DNA of 31,893 nucleotides from Flavobacteriales bacterium (GCA_020635715.1 JACJZG010000026.1:1-31893); one strand, 5' to 3'. Numbered from the stretch's first letter, positions 6,933 through 14,866 are shown. The notes: generated by a model not told the origin, from the sequence alone. Program-made: numbers and translations.

Positions 6933-7421
6933 ATGAGAACAAAGAACTTCTTGAAGCACCTGATCCTGGGTGCGCTGTTGCTGACGACCGGGAAGGTGGT
7001 CGGTCAAGTCTCAACAGGTAGCAATGTGGCTGCCTTTGGCACCGATTTTCTGGGTTGGAACACCAACCCGGCCAATAGTCTGATACCGCTCCAGGTTCGG
7101 CATAATCTGAACCAGCCGATCGAGTGGTACACGAACGGGTTGCAACGAATGAAGCTATTCCCGAACGTATCGCCGGTGATCAATGGCTATGGAGGGCTAC
7201 CGCGGAATGGCTCGCTGGTCTTCAAACCTTGGCAGGGTCTCCCGAGGCACGAGGGGACCCTGCCATCCAACGCACTACTCCTCGCTCAACTACTTGTACA
7301 TGGAGGAGATCCCCGTATGAGCGGTCCTCGCGCCCGGCATGTATTACGTGATCCTGCTGCTGGATTGGCAGCCTGTGGTAAAGAAGGCCGTGAAGGTGGA
7401 TCGCTAGATCGCGTGATGTAA
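6933..7421 (+). pseudogene. Truncated/decayed surface protein (tail-fiber/endosialidase-chaperone-type N-terminus)
   Basis: The first ~95 residues look genuine: a signal peptide (MRTKNFLKHLILGALLLTTG, cut near GQVST), then VAAFGTDFLGWNT, LQVRHNLNQPIEWYT, GLQRMKLFPN and INGYGGLPRNGSLVF. This is the N-terminus I associate with large Bacteroidota surface proteins that carry a tail-fiber-type domain and end in a T9SS signal. After SLVF the reading breaks into the first of two ~217-bp direct repeats, and the frame continues with implausible sequence. The true C-terminal remnant, APGMYYVILLLDWQPVVKKA followed by VKVDR and TAG (7405-7407), lies in another frame and is preceded by an in-frame TGA at 7318-7320. 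I infer an internal deletion removed the body of the gene and left a non-functional remnant; expression of the short form cannot be excluded. Confidence 0.6.
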
Positions 7422-7440
7422 CAAGAAGGGCGGCTTCGAA
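7224..7440 (+). repeat. Tandem direct repeat, copy 1 (~217 bp)
   Basis: It is roughly 90% identical to 7444-7660, at a 219-220 bp offset. It opens with a strong hairpin (7231-7264: GGCAGGGTC arm, pairing GACCCTGCC arm) and ends with AAGAAGGGCGGCTTCGAA. It encodes a sorting-domain tail. Confidence 0.9.
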
Positions 7441-7443
7441 TTT

Positions 7444-7660
7444 AAACCTTGGCAGGGTCTCCCGAGGTACGAGGGGACCCTGCCATCCAACGCACTACTC
7501 CTCGCTCAACTACTTGTACATGGAGGAGTTACCCGCATGAGCGGTCCTCGCGCCGGGCATGTATTACGTGACCCTGCTGCTGGATGGGCAGCCTTTGGTG
7601 AAGAAGGCCGTGAAGGTGGATCGGTAGATCCATGTACGCACAAGAAGGGCGGCTTCGAAT
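7444..7660 (+). repeat. Tandem direct repeat, copy 2 (~217 bp)
   Basis: Second copy of the unit at 7224-7440, with its own hairpin at 7451-7484. Differences between copies include several synonymous changes (CCC/CCG, GTA/GTG, CGC/CGG), so the duplication is not brand new. Confidence 0.9.
7487..7627 (+). pseudogene. T9SS sorting-domain remnant, second copy
   Basis: The frame reads HYSSLNYLYMEELPA, TGA (7538-7540), then AVLAPGMYYVTLLLDGQPLV, KKAVKVDR and TAG (7625-7627). The MYYVTLLLDGQPLVKKAVK pattern is a typical end of a type IX sorting domain. Copy 1 has the same layout with its TGA at 7318-7320, so the stop predates the duplication or was spread by gene conversion. No start codon or signal peptide precedes it, so I regard it as a fossil fragment. 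Confidence 0.6.
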
Positions 7661-7679
7661 TTCTTCGGGGTCGCCCTTC
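7644..7679. terminator. Inverted repeat between the relic and proline dehydrogenase
   Basis: GAAGGGCG (7644-7651) pairs with CGCCCTTC (7672-7679). It sits between convergent units (the relic on plus, proline dehydrogenase ending at 7693 on minus). Neither side has a strong T tract, so terminator activity is a guess. Confidence 0.4.
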
Positions 7680-7692
7680 GCATGCGGAGCTC

Positions 7693-8895
7693 TTACCCTC
7701 CGCGTTTCCGCCTCTTCCGCTCAGCCATGATCAAGCCCAATTCCCGGCCGGTCTGCCCACGCGCGCTCGTGTTCTCATTCGCGCGTCGGATCAGGTAGGG
7801 CAGCACCTCGCGCACCGGCCCGTAAGGCACGTACTTGGCCACGTTGTAGCCCGCCGCCGCCATGTTGAAGCTGATGTTGTCGCTCATGCCCAACAGCTGC
7901 GCGTACCACACCCGCTTGTCATCATGCGGAAGTCCTTTCTCATGCATTAAGCGCGCCATCAGCAGGGTGCTCTGCTCATTGTGTGTGCCCACGCACACGG
8001 CGATGCGGTCCAGGTGCTCCGCGCAATAGCGCAGGGCATCATCGTAGTCGCGGTCCACGGCCGCCTTGTCCACATGGATGGGTGAGGGGTAGCCCCTGTC
8101 CTCGGCGCGATCGCGTTCCTTCTCCATGTAGGCGCCACGCACCAGCTTCACGCCGAGGTGGTAGCCGCCCGCGACGGCCTTCGCATGGCTCGCCTTCAGG
8201 AAGGCCAGGCGGTCGTGCCGGTACAACTGCACTGTGTTGAAGACGATAGCCCGCTCGGTATTGAAGCGCGCCATCATCGCATCGGCCATCGCGTCTATCG
8301 CCACCTGCATCCAGCTCTCCTCCGCATCGATCAGCACGGGTACCCCGGCGTTCGCGGCGGCCGCACAGATCCGTTCCAGTCGTCCTTGCACCAGGTTCCA
8401 TTCCCGTTGGTCCTCGGTATCGAGCTTCTTCCCGTCGCTCACGTCGGTGAGCAATTGCACCGGCGAGATCCCGCTCGGTTTGAATACGCAGAAGGGGATG
8501 TCGGTCCGCTGGCGTGCCGCATCGATGGTCCGCAAGATCTCGTCCGTCGTATGGTCCAGCGCATCATCGTCCTCCTGGCCTTCCACACTGTGGTCCAGGA
8601 TGGTACCCACGCCGCTGCGGGCCAGCCGTTCCGCCGTCTTCAGGCTCTCGGTGATGGTCTCGCCCCCGCAGAACTGCTTGAAGATGGTGGCCTTGATGAG
8701 CCCCTTCACCGGCAGGTGCAGCCACAAGGCCGCCTTGCTCAAATTGCTGCCGATAGCGGTGAGCGCGGGGTTCCCGATGATGCGGAAGAGCCATTGGGCC
8801 TGCCAAAGGTCACGGTCGCTCATGGCGGCGAAGGCGGTCCGGGTGTCGCCCAGGTCGGGTCGGCGATCGCTTGGCGCGGAAGGGGGGGCTTGCAC
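7693..8895 (-). CDS. putA: Proline dehydrogenase
   Basis: This flavoenzyme oxidises L-proline to 1-pyrroline-5-carboxylate, the first step of proline catabolism. The product (400 residues from GTG 8895) has the family's FKQFCGGETITESL near the N-terminus, the TIM-barrel strands with GVPVLIDAEESW, the GYHLGVKLVRGAYMEKE motif and the C-terminal YVPYGPVREVLPYLIRRANEN, which contains the substrate-binding RRxxEN. It is a stand-alone PRODH, not a bifunctional PutA; the symbol is used loosely. Start choice: the first ATG (8823, MSDRDLW) would lose DTRTAFAAMSDRDL, which aligns with the conserved 'DNTEIAF..KSDKEL' of flavobacterial PRODH, so I prefer GTG 8895. A perfect -7 box (8946-8939) supports it. 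The gene diverges from aroB. Confidence 0.92.
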   Translation of the reverse strand: MQAPPSAPSDRRPDLGDTRTAFAAMSDRDLWQAQWLFRIIGNPALTAIGSNLSKAALWLHLPVKGLIKATIFKQFCGGETITESLKTAERLARSGVGTILDHSVEGQEDDDALDHTTDEILRTIDAARQRTDIPFCVFKPSGISPVQLLTDVSDGKKLDTEDQREWNLVQGRLERICAAAANAGVPVLIDAEESWMQVAIDAMADAMMARFNTERAIVFNTVQLYRHDRLAFLKASHAKAVAGGYHLGVKLVRGAYMEKERDRAEDRGYPSPIHVDKAAVDRDYDDALRYCAEHLDRIAVCVGTHNEQSTLLMARLMHEKGLPHDDKRVWYAQLLGMSDNISFNMAAAGYNVAKYVPYGPVREVLPYLIRRANENTSARGQTGRELGLIMAERKRRKRGG

Positions 8896-8938
8896 GGTCG
8901 GGTGGAACCTTCTTCCTTTGGTAAGCGGCGAAGGCCGC

Positions 8939-8946
8939 CAAAAGTA
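8939..8946 (-). promoter_or_regulatory. Candidate -7 box TACTTTTG for proline dehydrogenase
   Basis: An exact TAnnTTTG match on the minus strand, 44 bp upstream of the GTG at 8895. It lies inside the 54-bp divergent interval with aroB, overlapping the likely aroB leader. Confidence 0.5.
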
Positions 8947-8949
8947 GCA

Positions 8950-10047
8950 ATGGCCACAGCCCCGCAGGAGGTGACGGAGATCAGTGCCGGGGGGCACCCG
9001 GTCGTGCTTGGCCGCGATGCCTTGCGGGTCCTGGACCGCCGGCTGGGTGTGGAGGACCATAGTGCGGCCTTCATCCTGGGCGACGAGAATACCCTGCGCC
9101 ATTGCCTGCCCGAACTGCTGGCCCAGGTGCCCCGTCTTCGCGATGCCCGGACCTTGGTCATTCCACCCGGCGAACGCTCCAAGGACATCGCCATTAGTGG
9201 CGAGATCTGGAGGCACCTGGCCGCGGAAGCCGCGGACCGCGAGGCCCTGCTCGTGTGCCTGGGTGGCGGCGTGGTCACGGACCTGGGTGGTTTCGTGGCC
9301 GCCACCTTCAAACGGGGGATCCGCTGCATCCATGTGCCGACCTCCCTCATGGGCATGGTGGATGCCGCCATCGGGGGCAAGACCGGGATCGACCTCGGCG
9401 GGGTGAAGAACCTCGTGGGCGTCTTCCACGACCCGCTGGCCGTGTACATCCACCTGCCCTTCCTCAAGAGCCTCGGTAAGCGCGAACTGTTGAACGGTCT
9501 TGCCGAGATGTTGAAGCACGGCCTGGTCTGGGATGCCGCCCTCTGGGAGGCCATCGGCAAGGCACCGCTGCACGACATCAATGCGTTGACCCCCTTGGTG
9601 GAACGTTCGGCGGCGATCAAGGCCGAGGTGGTGAAGGCGGATCCGCGTGAAACGGGCTTACGCCGTGTGTTGAACTTCGGACATACCATCGGCCATGGCA
9701 TCGAGGCGCATTCGTGGGAAAGCCCGCAGCGCGCCCTGTTGCATGGCGAGGCCGTGGCCATTGGCATGATCTGCGAAGCCTGGCTCAGCTGGCGCCTGGA
9801 CGTGCTGGATCGCGAAGCCAACGACCGCATCGCCGCGCAGTTGCTTGCGCTCTACAAACCCTACCAATTCGATAGTGCGGACAACCACCGGCTGATCGAG
9901 CTGATGCGGAACGACAAGAAGAACAGCGCCGGACGCTTCCGCTTCACCCTGCTCACCGCCATCGGCAAGGCCCGGACCGATGTGAACGTGACCGCCGCCC
10001 AGGTGCAGGAAGCCCTGGAGCACTACCGGCTGCTGGTCCGTGGTTAG
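8950..10047 (+). CDS. aroB: 3-dehydroquinate synthase
   Basis: AroB converts DAHP to 3-dehydroquinate (shikimate pathway), needing NAD+ and a divalent metal. The 365-residue product has IPPGERSKD at about 71-79, the dinucleotide site CLGGGVVTDLGGFVAATF at 103-120, PTSLMGMVDAAIGGKTGIDL at 130-149 and, further on, NFGHTIGHGIE with the metal-binding histidines. The length is normal. The frame is open far upstream into the antisense of proline dehydrogenase, but ATG 8950 gives the family N-terminus. aroA follows 72 bp downstream on the same strand, so the two probably serve the same pathway from one locus, though not necessarily one transcript. Confidence 0.95.
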   Translation: MATAPQEVTEISAGGHPVVLGRDALRVLDRRLGVEDHSAAFILGDENTLRHCLPELLAQVPRLRDARTLVIPPGERSKDIAISGEIWRHLAAEAADREALLVCLGGGVVTDLGGFVAATFKRGIRCIHVPTSLMGMVDAAIGGKTGIDLGGVKNLVGVFHDPLAVYIHLPFLKSLGKRELLNGLAEMLKHGLVWDAALWEAIGKAPLHDINALTPLVERSAAIKAEVVKADPRETGLRRVLNFGHTIGHGIEAHSWESPQRALLHGEAVAIGMICEAWLSWRLDVLDREANDRIAAQLLALYKPYQFDSADNHRLIELMRNDKKNSAGRFRFTLLTAIGKARTDVNVTAAQVQEALEHYRLLVRG

Positions 10048-10119
10048 TCCATGGTCGTTTGTTCACAGGCGCTGATCATCGCCACCATCCTCCATCGCTC
10101 CACGTAGGATCTTCGCCGC

Positions 10120-11331
10120 ATGCAAGCGCTGACCATCCGACGACCACAAGGCCCCTTGCGCGCCACCATCGACCTGCCGCGATCCAAGAGCGTGAGCAAT
10201 CGCGCCTTGTTCATCGCCTCCCTGCTGGGCGACCTCTCGCTGGTCACCGGACTGAGCGATGGCGACGATACCCGGGTGATGCACGAACTCCTGCGCGACC
10301 GACCGCATACCATGGATTGCGGTGCTGGCGGTACCACCTTTCGTTTCCTTCTCGCTTGGGCCAGCGTGCAGGAAGGGGAGGAGCATGTGATCAGCGGCAT
10401 ACCACGCCTGTTGCAACGTCCGCATGGCGATCTGGTCGAAGCATTGCGCACCCTTGGCGCGGACATCGAGCCCGTAGCGAATGGCTTTCGTGTCAGAGGG
10501 CGCCGACTCACCGGTAGGAAGGTGCACTTCGATTCGCCCATCAGCAGTCAGTACCTCAGTGCACTGGTGCTCATTGCTCCCTTGTTGCCCGAAGGCCTGG
10601 AGCTGCAATGGACCGGCACCCGCCTCAGTGAACCCTTCGTGAGCATGACGCTGAAACTGCTTGATCATTTCGGTGTGCGTGCCAGCTTGACGATGGATGG
10701 TGTGGTGGTGCCGCCGGGGGCCTACGAGAAGCGTCCGTACGAGGTGCCGCGCGACTGGAGCAGCGCCGCCTTCTGGTTCGAACAGGTGGCCCTGGACCCG
10801 GGATCATCCGTTCTGCTCACCGGCTTGCAGAAGGACACCCTGCAGGGGGATCGCGAAGCGGTGCAGCTCTGGTCGCCGTGGGTGCGCGCGACCTTTCAAC
10901 CGGAAGGACTCCTCTTGGAGAACAAGCAGGAGGCCGGACCATGGACCGACAACGCGGTTGACCTCCGGCATGTGCCGGACCTCTTCCAACCACTGGCCTT
11001 CACCTTGGCCGGACGTGGTGTGACCGCAGCGTTGACCGGCTTGGACAACCTGGTGGTGAAGGAGACCGACCGCCTGAAGGCCGTGGGCGATGTGTTGCGT
11101 CAACTGGGCTGCACCGCAGGACACCGGGGCGGGACCTTCATCCAAGGTGGCGCCATCAAGAGCAGGGGTGCCTTCACCTTCGACCCGGACATCGATCATC
11201 GCATGGCACTCTCGGTGGCGCCGCTCGCGCTGCTGCTGGAGAGCGTCACCGTGAAGGACCCCGACGTGGTGGACAAGAGCTACCCGCGCTACTGGGACCA
11301 CCTGCGTCAGGCCGGTTACGCCGTGTCCTGA
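10120..11331 (+). CDS. aroA: 3-phosphoshikimate 1-carboxyvinyltransferase (EPSP synthase)
   Basis: AroA joins phosphoenolpyruvate and shikimate-3-phosphate, the sixth step toward chorismate. The 403-residue protein carries the N-terminal RSKSVSNRALFIA (Lys at about 23), GAGGTTFRFLLAW in place of the usual NAGT-type PEP loop, WTGTRLSEPFVSMT, KETDRLKAVGDVL and the C-terminal DHRMALSVAPLAL. It is shorter than the roughly 427-residue E. coli enzyme, as is common in Bacteroidota. The PEP loop reads A-G-G-T where E. coli has N-A-G-T, a variation worth noting but within what related sequences seem to tolerate. It follows aroB on the same strand. Confidence 0.93.
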   Translation: MQALTIRRPQGPLRATIDLPRSKSVSNRALFIASLLGDLSLVTGLSDGDDTRVMHELLRDRPHTMDCGAGGTTFRFLLAWASVQEGEEHVISGIPRLLQRPHGDLVEALRTLGADIEPVANGFRVRGRRLTGRKVHFDSPISSQYLSALVLIAPLLPEGLELQWTGTRLSEPFVSMTLKLLDHFGVRASLTMDGVVVPPGAYEKRPYEVPRDWSSAAFWFEQVALDPGSSVLLTGLQKDTLQGDREAVQLWSPWVRATFQPEGLLLENKQEAGPWTDNAVDLRHVPDLFQPLAFTLAGRGVTAALTGLDNLVVKETDRLKAVGDVLRQLGCTAGHRGGTFIQGGAIKSRGAFTFDPDIDHRMALSVAPLALLLESVTVKDPDVVDKSYPRYWDHLRQAGYAVS

Positions 11332-11382
11332 CCGCCAACTCCCTCCGATACCTTACTTCGCAGTACCGACCACAACCTCACC

Positions 11383-13065
11383 ATGCCCTTCCCATCAGAC
11401 CTCGAGATCGCGCAACAGGCGCGCATGCAGCCCATCAACGCCATCGGTGAGAAGCTCGGCATCCCTGCCGACGACCTGGAACTCTACGGTCGTTACAAGG
11501 CGAAGCTGCCGCTGGTGTTGATCGATGAGAAGCGGATCAAGAAGAGCAAGCTCATCCTCGTGACCGCCGTGTCACCGACGCCTGCCGGGGAAGGGAAGAC
11601 CACCACGAGCATCGGCCTGTGCGAAGGATTGAACAAGGTCGGCAGGAAGGCCGCTGTGGTGCTGCGCGAACCTTCACTTGGGCCGGTGTTCGGTGTGAAA
11701 GGCGGTGCAGCTGGCGGTGGTTATGCCCAGGTGGTGCCCATGGAGGACATCAACCTGCACTTCACAGGTGACTTCGCGGCCATCGAGAAGGCCAACAACC
11801 TGCTGGCGGCCTTGATCGACAACAACCTGCAGAGCAAGACGAAGAACCTGCAGATCGATCCGCGCACCATCGCCTGGAAGCGGGTGATCGACATGAACGA
11901 CCGCGCTTTGCGCGACATCGTGATCGGCCTCGGCGGCACCGGCAACGGCATCCCCCGGCAGGACGGCTTCAACATCACCGCGGCCAGCGAAGTGATGGCC
12001 ATCATCTGCCTCGCCACCGGTTACGAGGACCTGAAGACGCGCTTGGGCAACATCTTCGTGGGCAACAGCCGCAACCCGGAGAAGAAGTACGTCTACGCCC
12101 GCGACCTCAAGGCCGAAGGCGCCATGGCCCTGCTGCTGAAGGACGCCATCAAGCCCAACCTGGTGCAGACCCTCGAGGGGAACCCGGCCATCATCCACGG
12201 GGGTCCCTTCGCCAACATCGCGCAGGGCGTGAACAGTGTGCTCGCCACGCGGATGGGCCTCAGCCTCGCCGATTACGTGGTGACGGAAGCCGGCTTCGGT
12301 GCCGATCTGGGTGCCGAGAAGTTCTTCGACATCAAGTGCCGCGCAGCGGGTCTGGATCCCAGCGCCGCCGTGATCGTGGCCACCGTGCGTGCCTTGCGCT
12401 ACCACGGTGGGGCGGAGAAGGGCGAATGGAACGACCCTTCCATGGAACGCGTCAAGGCCGGCCTGGCCAACCTCGGTCGCCACATCGAGAACGTGGCCAA
12501 GTTCGGCGTGAAGGCCGTCGTGGCGATCAACCATTTCCCCACGGATTCCGCGGAAGAGATCGCCCTGATCCAAGCCTACTGCAAGGAGCACGGTGCCGAA
12601 GCCGTCGTGGCGAGAGGCTTCGCAGAAGGTGGGGCGGGCATGACGGACCTGGCCAATGCCGTGCTGCGCGTGGTCGATGGTGGCGAAAGCCGCTTCAAGG
12701 TGCTGTACGACCTCGACCTCACCATTGAACAGAAGGTGGAGCGCGTGGCGAAGGAGATCTACCGCGCGGGCAGTGTGGTGTATGGCCCGGATGCACAGGT
12801 CGCCCTGCGCCGGATCAAGAACCTGGGCCTGGAGAAACTGCCGGTCTGCATCGCCAAGACGCAGTACAGTTTCAGTGACGACCCCACCCGACGTGCCGCG
12901 CCCGAGGGTTTCGAGATCACCGTGAAGGACATCGAGATCGCGGCCGGAGCGGGCTTCGTTGTGCCCATGCTCGGCAGCATCATGCGCATGCCCGGCCTGC
13001 CCGAGACACCAGCCAGTGAGGGCATGAACATCGATGCCAATGGCGTGATCAGCGGGTTGAGCTGA
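11383..13065 (+). CDS. fhs: Formate--tetrahydrofolate ligase
   Basis: This enzyme makes 10-formyltetrahydrofolate from formate, THF and ATP, feeding one-carbon units to purine and other synthesis. The 560-residue product is full length for the family. It shows the ATP-binding TAVSPTPAGEGKTTTSIGL at about 61-79, the nearby PSLGPVFGVKGGAAGGGYAQ, EDINLHFTGD and, later, EAGFGADLGAEKFFDIKCR. The start at 11383 is the first ATG after aroA, with a TACCTT-type box about 35 bp upstream. The gene ends before a perfect palindrome at 13085-13110 and converges with a T9SS cargo gene. Confidence 0.96.
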   Translation: MPFPSDLEIAQQARMQPINAIGEKLGIPADDLELYGRYKAKLPLVLIDEKRIKKSKLILVTAVSPTPAGEGKTTTSIGLCEGLNKVGRKAAVVLREPSLGPVFGVKGGAAGGGYAQVVPMEDINLHFTGDFAAIEKANNLLAALIDNNLQSKTKNLQIDPRTIAWKRVIDMNDRALRDIVIGLGGTGNGIPRQDGFNITAASEVMAIICLATGYEDLKTRLGNIFVGNSRNPEKKYVYARDLKAEGAMALLLKDAIKPNLVQTLEGNPAIIHGGPFANIAQGVNSVLATRMGLSLADYVVTEAGFGADLGAEKFFDIKCRAAGLDPSAAVIVATVRALRYHGGAEKGEWNDPSMERVKAGLANLGRHIENVAKFGVKAVVAINHFPTDSAEEIALIQAYCKEHGAEAVVARGFAEGGAGMTDLANAVLRVVDGGESRFKVLYDLDLTIEQKVERVAKEIYRAGSVVYGPDAQVALRRIKNLGLEKLPVCIAKTQYSFSDDPTRRAAPEGFEITVKDIEIAAGAGFVVPMLGSIMRMPGLPETPASEGMNIDANGVISGLS

Positions 13066-13084
13066 ACACGCTTCGCCGATGCAG

Positions 13085-13110
13085 GAAGGCCTCTCCGCGG
13101 AGAGGCCTTC
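13085..13110. terminator. Perfect 26-bp palindrome between convergent genes
   Basis: The arm GAAGGCCTCTCCG is followed directly by its exact reverse complement. It lies 20 bp after the fhs stop and 20 bp beyond the stop of the convergent gene at 13130, so it can serve both strands. There is no T tract on either side, so this may act as an mRNA 3'-end stabiliser as much as a terminator. Confidence 0.65.
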
Positions 13111-13129
13111 TGTTCGACAGTGGACGATC

Positions 13130-13972
13130 TCATTCCCGGACCAGACGCTCAGCGAAGAGCAGTCCGGAACCATCGCGGAGATGCAGGAGATAGATGCCGG
13201 TCGACAGACCATCGACCGGAATGCTCGTGTTCGTTGAACCGGCTGCTACCTGTGCAGCCAGCACGGTACGTCCCATGAGGTCGGTCAAGGTGAGCTGGGC
13301 ATGCTCCTTCAACGGTGCCGCCCAGAACAGGTCGGCCTGCCTGTCCGCAGGGTTCGGGAAAAGGTGTGTACGGGTGAGTGCGCGTTCGCTCATTCCAACG
13401 CTGCCCACGTCGAAGCCGATATCCTGCAAGGTGTCCCAGGCTTCTCCGGACGTCGTTCCGGTCTGGTCCCACATGATCTTCCGACCGGTGCTCCCGGATG
13501 TGCTCATGGTGCCGAACGCCGTGTTCTCCGATGTCTCGAAGCTGATGTCCACCACCAGCGACTGGCTGGGATCATAGGTGAAAGGTGTGGTGAGGTCGAT
13601 CATGAACCAATCCCCGGATTCTCCTGGCGCGATCGTGAACGAAGCCGTTTCCAACACGGTCTGCAGGCCGGTCAGGAACTCCACGCCGCTGAACGCGGTG
13701 GCAGGCGTCTGGACCATGCTGATGGTGAGGTCGCCCAGCGTGTTCCCAAGTGTGATCCCGGAGACACCGTAGCGATAGTACAATCGGGTGATCTGGCCGG
13801 CGACCGCACCGGTGAAGTCATTTGGCGCATATAAGCACTGGGTGTGCCGTGCATAGCTCGTACTGCCCAGCAGAAAGGTGCTGCTGCTCGAACCACAACA
13901 TTTCTGCACGTCCTGTCCGTACGTGGTGAGGAGAAGACTCGTGGTGAAGAGGAGTGTAAGCGGTCTTTTCAT
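13130..13972 (-). CDS. Secreted protein with T9SS type A sorting domain
   Basis: The 280-residue protein has a signal peptide (MKRPLTLLFTTSLLLTTYGQ), a body of about 180 residues and a C-terminal type IX sorting domain (HLFPNPADRQADLFW, LTLTDLMGRTVLAAQV, VDGLSTGIYLLHL, ending RLVRE). The body has an early KCCGSSSST, then LYYRYG, TLGDLTISMVQ, WFMIDLTTPFTYDPSQSLVV and GRKIMWDQ. These recall the beta-sandwich modules of Bacteroidota surface proteins whose text reads 'DLTTPFTYDPSQSLVVD'. The exact ligand is unknown. It converges with fhs and diverges from the gene at 14061. A 14-bp inverted repeat sits just upstream of its start. Confidence 0.85.
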   Translation of the reverse strand: MKRPLTLLFTTSLLLTTYGQDVQKCCGSSSSTFLLGSTSYARHTQCLYAPNDFTGAVAGQITRLYYRYGVSGITLGNTLGDLTISMVQTPATAFSGVEFLTGLQTVLETASFTIAPGESGDWFMIDLTTPFTYDPSQSLVVDISFETSENTAFGTMSTSGSTGRKIMWDQTGTTSGEAWDTLQDIGFDVGSVGMSERALTRTHLFPNPADRQADLFWAAPLKEHAQLTLTDLMGRTVLAAQVAAGSTNTSIPVDGLSTGIYLLHLRDGSGLLFAERLVRE

Positions 13973-13980
13973 GAGGCAAG

Positions 13981-13994
13981 TATTTGACCAAATA
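13981..13994. promoter_or_regulatory. Inverted repeat TATTTG-AC-CAAATA in a divergent promoter region
   Basis: Perfect 6-bp arms with a 2-bp spacer lie 9 bp upstream of the minus-strand ATG at 13972 and about 65 bp upstream of the plus-strand gene. Each arm resembles a TAnTTG-type -7 box, so the palindrome may be overlapping divergent promoter boxes or an operator. Confidence 0.4.
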
Positions 13995-14060
13995 TCGGGT
14001 ATCCCTCTCCCAAGTGGTCATTCCAGGTCACGCGTTACCTCACACTCGCTGATGCATTGC

Positions 14061-14492
14061 ATGGTAAATCCCCTGACCATGTTCACTTCGATCACCCTGC
14101 TCGCGTTGAACCTATTCATCACCCCGCTGCCGGCGACCACTGGCGCCCTGCCCGAGCCCGCCGTGGCCCTGCGCCCCGGAGGACCACCCAGCATCCGTAT
14201 CGCCGGAAAAGGGTCCGGTGACATCAGTGCAGCGGAATGGGATCGGGTGAAGGAAGTGGACCTTGTCGGTTGTGTTGCGGGCGCACACATCGTGGACCTC
14301 CACGTCTGCATCAAGGACTGCAAAGGCAAGGACGCCGGCTACCGGACGAAGAGCGCCACCTTGACCGACGGCATGCGGGGCATGATCAAGAACCTGCCCC
14401 AAGGCACCCCGTTCACCGTCACGGTAACGGTGAACGATGCGAATGGCAAGGCTTGGGAGGTGCCTCCCGCGCATTTCATCTGGAAGGGATGA
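14061..14492 (+). CDS. Exported orphan protein resembling the C-terminal domain of GldM/PorM
   Basis: The 143-residue product has an N-terminal hydrophobic stretch (TMFTSITLLALNLFITPLPA) likely to be a signal peptide. Then comes a single domain: GPPSIRIAGKGSGDISAAEW, LVGCVAGAHIVDLHVCIKD, YRTKSATLTDGMRGMIKNL, GTPFTVTVTVNDANGKA and PPAHFIWKG. The order 'ISxxE..., hydrophobic strand, L(T)xxM..xI..L..G..., xDxxGxxxxxPPxxFxI' is the layout I know from the last periplasmic domain of GldM/PorM, the T9SS motor shaft that meets GldK/PorK and GldN/PorN. A stand-alone copy would lack the membrane helix and other domains. Start alternatives are ATG 14052 and 14079. Homology is inferred by eye from pattern only. 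Confidence 0.6.
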   Translation: MVNPLTMFTSITLLALNLFITPLPATTGALPEPAVALRPGGPPSIRIAGKGSGDISAAEWDRVKEVDLVGCVAGAHIVDLHVCIKDCKGKDAGYRTKSATLTDGMRGMIKNLPQGTPFTVTVTVNDANGKAWEVPPAHFIWKG

Positions 14493-14502
14493 GTATCACC
14501 CT

Positions 14503-14522
14503 GGGCGGGTCATGTCCCGCCC
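14503..14522. repeat. Hairpin GGGCGGG-TCATGT-CCCGCCC
   Basis: Perfect 7-bp arms enclosing CATGT, 10 bp after the 14492 stop. It resembles the TCCCGC hairpins of the repeat arrays and may act as a terminator, although no T tract follows. Confidence 0.65.
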
Positions 14523-14565
14523 GACCTCCACGAGGTGTCCTGGTCCGTAACGGCTGTTGCCGTGC

Positions 14566-14667
14566 TTAGACCGGGTTCCGGAAGGCGATCACCGCGAAGG
14601 CGACCAGCGCTACGTATAAGCCGACCACCAGCCAGTGGGAGGGGATGCGGCGCATGAGGGAGTCCAT
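14566..14667 (-). CDS. 33-residue single-pass membrane peptide
   Basis: The small frame begins with MDSLMRRIPSHWL and continues into one clear hydrophobic span VVGLYVALVAFAVIAF, ending RNPV and TAA. Basic residues precede the span, so it should insert in the inner membrane. The longer minus-strand frame reaching 14874 has no better start and mostly low-complexity sequence. No strong promoter box or ribosome site was seen. The clean amphipathic-then-hydrophobic layout is the reason to call it. Function unknown. Confidence 0.5.
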   Translation of the reverse strand: MDSLMRRIPSHWLVVGLYVALVAFAVIAFRNPV

Positions 14668-14866
14668 GATCGTTCGTTTGTTCAATGGGAAGACGGACCC
14701 CCCATGGGCCTGGTTGCCCTTGCTGTGACTTATTAACATGCTTTTCACATCGTCTTTCCCCGTCGTGCTCCCGGGTGGTTGACGATCGTCATCTCCGCGT
14801 TGGGTCGATCGGGCTCTTTTTACGATCTTCAACATCGCGTCACCCGACACGAACCAACCCAAGACC

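Noticed and set aside
8158..8949. N-terminal extension of the aroB frame through the antisense of proline dehydrogenase
   Set aside because: Not family-like; the conserved AroB N-terminus begins at ATG 8950.
11674..13212. 512-codon minus-strand open frame opposite fhs
   Set aside because: Shadow of the fhs gene; no signal, motif or start context.
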